From Cytidiella melzeri (taxonomy: Eukaryota > Basidiomycota > Agaricomycetes > Polyporales > Irpicaceae), in assembly GCA_022592445.1 (NCBI GenBank), contig JABYQR010000280.1, positions 1 through 61,142 of the forward strand: DNA of 61,142 nucleotides. Reading direction: 5' to 3'. Made by a program: the position numbers and the translations under genes. The notes beneath the pieces were generated by a model. The model was not told where the DNA came from. It saw only the letters and a list, made by a program, of their open reading frames with translations, and did not search any database. This document shows, one piece after another, positions 54,794 to 61,142 of the stretch. Positions within the stretch are counted from its first letter, which is position 1; the number at the start of each line of letters is the position of its first letter.

Positions 54794-56520
54794 TCCGGGG
54801 AGGCGTCGCGAATTTTCGCTGTTGCGGCAAGAGGTCCGGATGCTGAGATGCGATCGAGTAGACGTGGTGGCGTGGGCATGGGCGACGAAATCCTGTCAAG
54901 AAGTAGCTTGGATTTGTCGACTGAAGCGGATGTGGGGAGCTGTTGGTCTGAAATCGAGACATTGAGTTTGTAGAGATTGTTGTCATCGAGGTCTCCAGTG
55001 ATAATGGTTTGTCCTTTGAAGTCGAGAGTCAAGTGGCCATCCTTCGTCATGGATCCAACGCCCCTTCGTTCGAGGCAGCCTTGCGAGACAAGATTCATCC
55101 GCGCACTCGGCACATGTAGAACTTCGGACAGTTTGACCACATGCTTTGTCCCTTGTACGAAAGCGTTGAGATAGACATCGCCAACGCCGATTGCTGATGT
55201 AGTCAGCGCGGATCCAAAACCGCGAACGTTGAGTGGCGAGATGGTGTGGTAGTCTGCGAATGTGGTGCGATCAAAGAAAATGTGCCTGTTAGCACCTGAA
55301 TCGTGGTAGACCGAGACCTGCTTATCGTGATTTTGTGTGAGCGCGATGTTGTTGCATTTTATCTGGTCGTCAGGGTCTGCGAGGGCCGTAGCGTTGAAAG
55401 AGTAGATTGTGTCCTGAGAGAGAACTGTGGCTGTATTCGCATTGATGTCAGGTGGCTTGTCAGACTGTGTTGCGACGGCGTTCACAACGGGGGTTTTGTT
55501 TGGTTGAAAAGACTTTGTTACATTTTTCGACTTTCGTCGTTGGGAGCGAGGAAGGTGGATGTCCCTTCTTCCTCTCCACCATTCCGGGTACTGACCACAT
55601 TTTCCTCCACCATAGGCGAAACATTCGTCTTCCGTGTGTCCACGTGGCCTGTCACATTCAGGGTTCGCGCACCATTTGATCTGTTTCTTGGCAGCGGGAC
55701 CGTCAGCGTGGCTCGCGACAGCGGCCGAGACAGCGGGGCGCTTGCGGTACATTCCATCAATCTCGTAAATCTGCGCAATAACTTCAGAGTCATTCTTCGT
55801 CTGTGCCCAATCCTCCTCCTTGATGAGTTCTATGACCCTCGAGGAAGACATAGGGTTTCCATTACTGTGAGCATTTCCCATTTCTTGGTGCAGAGTGCGG
55901 GAGAACATCCTCCAGCTATTGTCGGTGGGGATAAGGTCGGCCAGGGTTGATGCGAAGTTGATGTCAGAAAGCCGGTTTGGATCTTGGTCACAGAGATCGG
56001 CGTAGATAGCCCGCATTCTATCGACCCATTTACTGACAATCATATTCTCTTTGCAGGTGAAGCTCATCAACTTCTGGTGTAGTGACGATGCGCGTAGGTT
56101 ATTGATAGGACGGTATTCAGCTCGAAGAATTTCCCAGGCTTCCTTGGCAATCCTCGTTCGCCCGACGAGATGGATCTTAGCTCGCGGGATTGACTCGAGG
56201 AGAAGTGCTATCGCCGTCACGTTTGCCTCGTACCAAGGTTCGGCTTCTTCCTCGGCCTTCTTAACCTCGTCCTCGTTTCCCCTTTTGATCCCCTTCGTGA
56301 TGATTCCCGTGACTAAATCTTCCACTTCATCTTCGTACGTCTCTCGAAGTATGGGAATGTGAGGAGCGACGGAATCTGGTCCCTCAAAATATTTCCAGAG
56401 ATGCATCGCTCTCAGTTTCGCTTCGACTTGTATCACCCATGTCCCATAGGAGTTACTGTCACCATTGTCCTCGAGCTTAGGTAATTTGTTTCTTGACGAG
56501 TCGGTGTTGGGATTCGACAT
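54775..56520 (-). CDS. element B gag-protease polyprotein
   Basis: 581 residues from the ATG at 56520. Gag domain: about residues 1-260 (LEDNGDSNSYGTWVIQVEAK, AKIHLVGRTRIAKEAWEIL, LRASSLHQKLMSFTCKENM). Zinc knuckle CANPECDRPRGHTEDEC (CCHC, about residue 285). Aspartic protease with VYHDSGANRHIFFDRT (DSG active site, about residue 400) and VRGFGSALTTSAIGVGD. It ends at TAG 54775-54777, shortly after the sequence GGATTTTTAC, where a -1 shift would enter integrase. The protein is the capsid precursor and its maturation protease; particles form in the cytoplasm. Confidence 0.93.
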   Translation of the reverse strand: MSNPNTDSSRNKLPKLEDNGDSNSYGTWVIQVEAKLRAMHLWKYFEGPDSVAPHIPILRETYEDEVEDLVTGIITKGIKRGNEDEVKKAEEEAEPWYEANVTAIALLLESIPRAKIHLVGRTRIAKEAWEILRAEYRPINNLRASSLHQKLMSFTCKENMIVSKWVDRMRAIYADLCDQDPNRLSDINFASTLADLIPTDNSWRMFSRTLHQEMGNAHSNGNPMSSSRVIELIKEEDWAQTKNDSEVIAQIYEIDGMYRKRPAVSAAVASHADGPAAKKQIKWCANPECDRPRGHTEDECFAYGGGKCGQYPEWWRGRRDIHLPRSQRRKSKNVTKSFQPNKTPVVNAVATQSDKPPDINANTATVLSQDTIYSFNATALADPDDQIKCNNIALTQNHDKQVSVYHDSGANRHIFFDRTTFADYHTISPLNVRGFGSALTTSAIGVGDVYLNAFVQGTKHVVKLSEVLHVPSARMNLVSQGCLERRGVGSMTKDGHLTLDFKGQTIITGDLDDNNLYKLNVSISDQQLPTSASVDKSKLLLDRISSPMPTPPRLLDRISASGPLAATAKIRDASPDFYTAY

Positions 56521-56592
56521 AATGAATAGGGGTTCTATCGAATGGAATTACAAGCGTTGATGGAAGGTCTGATGCAGCTTCTATGCGGCGTC

Positions 56593-56605
56593 GGGGCTCA
56601 TAACC
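56593..56605 (-). other. element B primer binding site (initiator tRNA-Met anticodon arm)
   Basis: GGTTATGAGCCCC on the element strand directly after the 5' LTR, same as element A. Confidence 0.88.
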
Positions 56606-56829
56606 TGTCAATCAGATGTTCTGGTACAGGGTAAGGAACAGATGTATTGATACAACGCTGATAGCGTACCTGGTACAGGGTAAGGAACAGATATCTTACT
56701 CCTGTACCTGACGAAAGCCTTTTATACATATAATCCGATCACCAGATATCCGTGTATAGTAATCCAGGCGCTGATGCGCTTCACCGACCCTTTCCTAATC
56801 AGAACCCACTGGCGGGTCACCAATTGACA
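56606..56829 (-). repeat. element B 5' LTR
   Basis: Identical to the left LTR as far as I can read. On the element strand TATGTATAAAAGG is a good TATA box, followed by one inverted and two direct copies of a CCTTACCCTGTACCAG motif. Confidence 0.96.
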
Positions 56830-56834
56830 AGGGG

Positions 56835-57062
56835 AAAATTGTGGCGGTCGTGCGCGACGGCGTCGTCCCGAGCAACATCCGCGCAAATAGCCAGCTGAAC
56901 GCTAGCTCTCCTCACCAGCACTAGGAAGGATATACAAACAGCAACGAGCAAGACTACACAGGGTGTGTTTAGCCCAATATCACAACCAAATTATTGAGTC
57001 CAAGCTTGCTGACTGCGCAAGCCCTTTCATGATCTCTTCAAGGACTTCGTAGCGAGAGGCTT
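56835..57062. other. repeat flank, no supported gene
   Basis: Sequence interrupted by element B. A short open stretch (RKPFHDLFKDFVARGF-like, about 57015-57075) might be the tail of another transposon, but this is too short to call. Confidence 0.3.
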
Positions 57063-57621
57063 TGTTAAAACTATATAATATAATAATATGATATGATATG
57101 TAGTTTCCCACGCCTTATTATAAGGACGCTTTAGGTAGCAGAGTTCCCACAATCTTAGTATGGGAATTATGCAGCCGTATATGGAAACTCTAGTAGTAAC
57201 CATCACATTAGCTGAGACGTACAGATATGGGTTGTAGTAGTACTAGTCATATATGTACGCCTGTGTTCTAGTAGCATAGGAAATGACATGGAAAGCACAT
57301 ATGACTCCAGAGGATGCCTAAAGCATACATCTGAGGACAAGTACTAGCATGAGTCATTTACTCATTATGTACGCCTCTGGTACAAGTGCTGAACCTAGTC
57401 ATACAATGAGTCATGTATGAGTCATGCACTCATAGCATGAGTCATGCATGAGTCATGCACTCAGTAGTACAGTAGAATAGCTGAAGTAGACATGTATAGT
57501 AGTCGCTTACATAAGTAGATACAGACATGTATATAAGCAGAGCTGCTGAAGCAGCAAGAATAATAAGACTCATCTTCGAAGCTTAACAGCCTCTACCCCT
57601 CGCACACATATTCCACTTTGT
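57063..57621 (+). repeat. LTR-like sequence on the plus strand (boundaries uncertain)
   Basis: Starts TGTTAAAAC and contains short repeats of GAGTCATGCACTCA, the TATA-like ACATGTATATAAGCAG and AATAATAAGACTCATC. It resembles the LTR at 736-1205. It ends either at TAACA (57588), pairing with the TGTTA start, or directly before the primer site at 57624. Confidence 0.55.
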
Positions 57622-57623
57622 TA

Positions 57624-57636
57624 GGTTATGAGCCCC
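57624..57636 (+). other. plus-strand copia primer binding site (initiator tRNA-Met anticodon arm)
   Basis: GGTTATGAGCCCC, identical to the primer sites of elements A and B but on the opposite strand, just after the LTR-like sequence. Confidence 0.7.
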
Positions 57637-58129
57637 GGCTTTTAACTTAACTACATCCACACTCTCAACGACATCCACCAACCAGTATCCCCCAAGCTTT
57701 CTTATAAGTAAGTTTCTCTACTTTACTTTGTTTGGCCACATAGTAGTAGTAGAGTTGTACTGGTTGACTGCCTCAGCTTCGAATACAATATTCCCAACTG
57801 ATCTTCTACAGCTAATTCCCTCACCTACTTGCCCCTTGCGTACGCACTCCCAACCCAGCTGAATAACTAAGCCACCCTTGGTGGTTCTCGACTTTAACGA
57901 GTCGTGCATTACGCGGAATCTGCCTAACACGCAGTGTAAAATCCGGTGGTGGAGGAACAAGCTCCCACTTGTACAAGTGGTAGATCGGCGGAGTAGTACA
58001 ATAGGAGGGTAGTGTTGAGTGGCACTCTAAGCTCGTGACTTAGAGGCCTAGGACCTTCGTGTTGGCGCACGTCAGTCAGTCCTGGAATTAGAAATCGCCG
58101 CTTTTTGTAGCTGTAGAATTTCTTGAGGC

Positions 58130-58414
58130 ATGTCGTCCACTTTTACTTTTGGTATCACGGAGATTGTGGACTCTCCTATACTTCGTGGTGTTTCTTACAT
58201 GCGCCATTATGTTTTCGTCGTATCATACCGACTGGTAGAAGTCGAAGTTGCAAGTGGTCATACTCGTCTTGAATCACTTGTGGAAAACTTTTACTCACAT
58301 TCGACTTTTCCATTAGCAATCCCCAGGACTTTCTCAAGGAAAGTGTTGTGGATTGAATACGACGACATAAATCTTATACTTTCGATTCTTTCTTCCAGAC
58401 CATTATATTTTTGA
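58130..58414 (+). CDS. hypothetical protein, 94 codons
   Basis: ATG 58130 (MSSTFTFGITEIVDSPILRG) to TGA 58414. I do not recognise it. It overlaps by a few bases the region where the next plus-strand ORF begins (ATG 58417) and lies in a series of same-strand ORFs between a copia primer site and gag. It may belong to a retroelement or an old inserted gene. Coding status is uncertain. Confidence 0.35.
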   Translation: MSSTFTFGITEIVDSPILRGVSYMRHYVFVVSYRLVEVEVASGHTRLESLVENFYSHSTFPLAIPRTFSRKVLWIEYDDINLILSILSSRPLYF

Positions 58415-58416
58415 AG

Positions 58417-58815
58417 ATGCCGAATAACTCTCGCCGCACTTCCCGTCGCGTCAATGCCCGCTTCGCTCCCCATTCTCCCAATGATCCCTACCGCGTTCAT
58501 GACTACACTCGGTTTGACCGTATGGGTCACCCCATCGTTATGGAGATAAGGAGTTCAGCAACTCCTATCTCTATCCGTATGAGTCAAACCGATGCTCAGG
58601 ATGCCAGGATCAATGTCAACTATGTTGACAGGGACGGAGTTCGGCGCATGGAATCGATGGAGTACAGCCTTCTGGTCGTCACGGCTGGGACAGGTTCAGG
58701 CAGAGTGATAGGCAAAGGCACCTCCGGGAGGTTAATCGTATCATCGATGAAGCCAATCGTGAGGCGGAATTGGATTTATACAGACGAAGGCCTCGCAATG
58801 TCAGTGCGGAAATAA
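58417..58815 (+). CDS. hypothetical basic protein, first part of a two-frame ORF pair
   Basis: ATG 58417 (MPNNSRRTSRRVNARFAPHS) to a stop at 58813-58815. From about 58660 the better coding sequence switches to the +2 frame (SDRQRHLREVNRIIDEANRE, then ELDLYRRRPRN), which continues as the next ORF. A frameshift or undetected intron near 58650-58700 probably joins the two into one protein of roughly 450 residues. I know no family. Confidence 0.35.
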   Translation: MPNNSRRTSRRVNARFAPHSPNDPYRVHDYTRFDRMGHPIVMEIRSSATPISIRMSQTDAQDARINVNYVDRDGVRRMESMEYSLLVVTAGTGSGRVIGKGTSGRLIVSSMKPIVRRNWIYTDEGLAMSVRK

Positions 58816-59828
58816 GGGCACATCAAACCCAAAGTTCTTCCAGGGTTAATGCTGCACCTCCGCGCCGATCTGCGTCGCCGTCGCACCCTCATCCCCATCG
58901 TCATCCTACTCCAATGCCACCGCCTTTTGTGAGTGCAGGATTATCGCTTTGGGACATGGTTGCCCAAGCATTAAATAATTTTGCATCTCCACAGACTTCT
59001 TCTACAATGGTCAATCCGCCTACACCGGTCATTCCGGATATCGTTGATGGTATGAACGGTTTAAATATCAGTTCACCAGTTTCTCATGATTCTTCAGAAC
59101 CAGTAGTCCAGGCCGCTTCTGCTGCCGAGCCTACTCCGGTTCCGTCCTCCACTACTCAGGAGGAGGGACAGGTTGAAGATTCATGGCCAACGGTATACGC
59201 TCCCCAACCAGTCATTCCCACTTTCTCATTCGACGACTGGGTCCACGTCGATCGTACCGACACTAGGCCGGCTTCGCCTGTCTATTCGTGTGGTATGGTT
59301 TATGGCGTGGATGGACCAAAGGGGGAGGTATTCAGGCCGGAGCAAGTTTGTTCCATCCTCGCCATGCAACATGTTAACCATCCCAACTTTACGCCCAATG
59401 AGCTGTGCTTACGCTCTAGGGGACTGGTTGATACAATGGTCGTTAGCATGGGCAACAAATGCGAGCACTATCGTGAGATGGTCGAGGAGTTGGAGGAATT
59501 TGCCAAGTCTCAGCGGATCAAGGAAATCACAGCCTGTGCCAGGATCTACCTCATGCTCAAGAGGGGACAGTGGCCGGACTGCGATAATATTTGGAACACG
59601 TACTTCATCTCAGTTGCAGACTTTCACACAGCGATGGAGGTCTTCAATGGTCGCGATCATCTTAGCGATCACCAGCTGGTCTGGCTGACACAGAGACGTA
59701 TGGAGAAGAAGGAAGACTGGATGAGTATCTTTCATAGGGAGGAAGAGTTCAAAGGTAAAATGAAGGAGGTAAAGATCGAGCCCGCTGCGCTCGAGCCTTC
59801 TTTAGAGCCTGGATCGTCTTCTCTTTGA
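58770..59828 (+). CDS. hypothetical protein, main part (about 350 codons)
   Basis: The frame is open well upstream of 58770, and the first codon there is TTG, so this is likely the continuation of the 58417 ORF. Features in order: basic start, His/Pro-rich linker (PSHPHPHRHPTPMPPPF), acidic Ser/Thr/Pro stretch, then an alpha-helical C-terminal half (PEQVCSILAMQHVNHPNFTP, MVEELEEFAKSQRIKEIT, ARIYLMLKRGQWPDCDNIWN). The C-terminal half looks like a folded domain but I cannot place it. It sits between LTR-like sequence and a copia gag on the same strand. Confidence 0.45.
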   Translation: MDLYRRRPRNVSAEIRAHQTQSSSRVNAAPPRRSASPSHPHPHRHPTPMPPPFVSAGLSLWDMVAQALNNFASPQTSSTMVNPPTPVIPDIVDGMNGLNISSPVSHDSSEPVVQAASAAEPTPVPSSTTQEEGQVEDSWPTVYAPQPVIPTFSFDDWVHVDRTDTRPASPVYSCGMVYGVDGPKGEVFRPEQVCSILAMQHVNHPNFTPNELCLRSRGLVDTMVVSMGNKCEHYREMVEELEEFAKSQRIKEITACARIYLMLKRGQWPDCDNIWNTYFISVADFHTAMEVFNGRDHLSDHQLVWLTQRRMEKKEDWMSIFHREEEFKGKMKEVKIEPAALEPSLEPGSSSL

Positions 59829-60096
59829 ACGGACTCTCTGCAAATCGAACTATACCGCGCACTGTATACTATAAAATATCGCGATGTGTACATTTATACT
59901 TTTACAAACGGTCATTTTCATTAGCGTAGTCCGTAGTGTACTTGTATATTTTCTCTATCTCTCTCTTGTTCTGCTTCGAGTCACGACCATCACGTAGCGC
60001 ATTCTGACGAACTTTTATGACTTTTCTTTACATAGTTTGTAACGTTGTACTCTGGCTTCATTAGCGTGTACAAATTCCGAATTGCACCTCTTTGAT
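59829..60096. other. spacer between unrecognised ORF and pre-gag ORF
   Basis: AT-rich, no ORF. TATA-like runs (TATACTATAAAATATC at 59863) occur. It could include a promoter or 3' end. Confidence 0.3.
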
Positions 60097-60611
60097 CAGA
60101 GAACTTTTGTGACGTCGACAGTGTTGCAAGACCCTGTGAAACACAACCGTGCCCTAACCGCTATAGATATTCGTTTGAAGCAGATTTAAACGAAGTTTAT
60201 AGAATTATTGCATTGGTAACACAGGACCGATATCTTGAACCTTTTGAACATCAGAAAGAACTCATTAGAGGTTACATAGGATCTGTACCGCATCTTGACG
60301 TACCTGCTTTAGTCAATTCATACCTTCTAGACTTAGCAAATCGTCGAGAATCAGAACCACAGAACAACGAACCAGAAGTAGTAATAGATCAGGAACCATC
60401 AGAGATCATCACAGGCACAACTTACATTGGTGACACATCCAGTCAATCTCTAGATAAGAACTCAGATTCCGGAGAAAACACCGAAGTCGAAGATCTTCTA
60501 GAAGAAACTTCTAAACAGACGTCATCACCTGTAATTGCACCTGTAGTACCTCATATCTCTGAAGTGTACATTCCGTACTACGACTTGATCCTTGATTGCT
60601 TTTGGTTATAA
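60097..60611 (+). CDS. ATG-less open frame abutting gag (about 170 codons)
   Basis: Open from a TGA just upstream of 60097 to TAA 60609-60611, whose last A is the first base of the gag ATG (TAATG). There is no internal ATG near the start. Content is coding-like: NRYRYSFEADLNEVYRIIAL, YLEPFEHQKELIRGYIGSVP, then an acidic Ser/Glu-rich tail. It may be a pre-gag ORF reached by splicing, or the 3' exon of an upstream gene. I know no family. Confidence 0.35.
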
Positions 60612-61142
60612 TGGCTGAACCAGGAAAGATTAGCGGTAGTCAAATGATCGTCTTTGACGGTTCAAACTACAAGAAATGGTCCACCGCTATGATTGGCTTG
60701 TTCAGATATTCAAACACTTGGTTAATCGTGAATGGAACCGAAACAAAACCTACCTTACCCGCAGCAGCTGCAACCAGTTCAGGTTCTGGTACGACTACTG
60801 CACCTCCTGACACTTCTGATGAGAAGAAGGAACTTAAGGATTGGGAAATTCGGAACCAACGCGCTTTAGCTTATTTCAATATTTACCTTGACATTACTTT
60901 GCAATCCTATCTTGAAGGAGAGGATTTGGCCTCCGCAGTGTGGAAGAAGTTGAAAACAGATTTTGAGAAGACATCAGTCTTAGCAAGCTCTGTTGCGTTC
61001 AGAAACCTACTTAGCTCAACTTTTGATGAGTCTAAGGATATGAACGTACAAATTCAAGGCTTCCGTACTAAGATTGGAGATACCAAAGTTGCTGGGTTAG
61101 ACCTTGATGATCAAATTAAAGTTCATATTCTTTTGTGGGCTT
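60611..61142 (+). CDS. copia-type gag polyprotein, N-terminal part (cut by window)
   Basis: ATG 60611 opens a frame to the window end (177 codons). MIVFDGSNYKKWSTAMIGLF is the classic copia gag opening (gag-pre-integrase DUF4219-like), followed by WLIVNGTETKPTLP, DWEIRNQRALAYFNIYLDIT, SVLASSVAFRNLLSSTFDES and FRTKIGDTKVAGLDLDDQIK, the UBN2 gag pattern. Structural capsid protein. Frame and motifs look intact over the visible part; downstream pol is outside the window. Confidence 0.88.
   Translation, partial: MAEPGKISGSQMIVFDGSNYKKWSTAMIGLFRYSNTWLIVNGTETKPTLPAAAATSSGSGTTTAPPDTSDEKKELKDWEIRNQRALAYFNIYLDITLQSYLEGEDLASAVWKKLKTDFEKTSVLASSVAFRNLLSSTFDESKDMNVQIQGFRTKIGDTKVAGLDLDDQIKVHILLWA

Larger units (their letters stand above)
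51606..56829 (-). mobile_element. copia LTR retrotransposon, element B (5.2 kb, apparently intact)
   Basis: LTRs at 51606-51829 and 56606-56829 (224 bp) look identical by eye. A 5-bp target duplication AGGGG flanks it (51601-51605 and 56830-56834). Both long frames are open on the minus strand and all catalytic motifs are present, so this is a young and potentially active copy. It is the same lineage as element A (similar proteins, same frame arrangement, related LTR ends). Confidence 0.97.

Noticed and set aside
53400..55950. Long plus-strand ORFs inside elements A and B (for example 55303-55950)
   Set aside because: They are antisense shadows of gag and pol; no motif and no conservation of frame between A and B.
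1..61142. CRISPR array, prophage, bacterial operon or viral genome
   Set aside because: No regular short spaced repeats and no such genes; all gene structures are intron-rich and eukaryotic.

Overview
The window comes from a filamentous basidiomycete, most likely an Agaricomycete. Genes are interrupted by many short introns (about 45-70 nt, GT..AG, CTRAY branch points), protein architectures are typical of mushrooms (F-box families, Tnp2-type CACTA transposase, copia LTR elements), and all host genes are eukaryotic. There are no bacterial operons, CRISPR arrays or prophage genes. Exon structures below were worked out by hand from splice signals, frame continuity and recognisable protein families.

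Layout. 1-1.2 kb: the 5' end of a minus-strand copia element inserted into the RNase H end of a plus-strand copia remnant. 2.2-38.1 kb: a host gene island with a Gal80-like oxidoreductase-fold protein, the urea transporter DUR3 (17 exons), two RING/coiled-coil paralogues separated by a Tc1/mariner-like MITE, a tandem array of two F-box genes plus an F-box pseudogene, a further F-box-like gene, a secreted ML/NPC2-type lipid-transfer protein, MO25/HymA, a beta-propeller lactonase, ribosomal protein eL24, a DEDD 3'-5' exonuclease, a VAMP7-type R-SNARE head-to-head with SEC61 beta, and a GFA/CENP-V-fold protein. Three identical tRNA-Val(AAC) genes lie among them. 38.1-45.6 kb: a decayed CACTA (Tnp2) transposon region with unrecognised ORFs and a GH55 glucanase gene fragment. 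45.65-50.76 kb: copia element A (minus strand, 5-bp target duplication, two nonsense codons). 51.61-56.83 kb: copia element B (minus strand, identical 224-bp LTRs, open frames, 5-bp target duplication). 57.1-61.1 kb: LTR-like sequence and primer binding site on the plus strand, unrecognised overlapping ORFs, then a copia-type gag that runs off the window.

How the parts relate. The host genes are housekeeping or accessory functions with no common pathway, apart from the SNARE/SEC61 beta pair, which share about 200 bp of promoter and both belong to the secretory system. The right third is a transposon nest: element A sits in sequence bordering the CACTA region, and B inserted separately nearby. 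All four copia-type primer sites match the anticodon arm of initiator tRNA-Met.

Most notable observations: a 4-nt microexon conserved between the two RING paralogues; a 6-nt microexon in DUR3; a shared -1 frame overlap between gag-protease and integrase-RT in elements A and B; C-to-T type decay of element A; and a retroelement-like unit with about 3 kb of extra ORFs between its primer site and gag.
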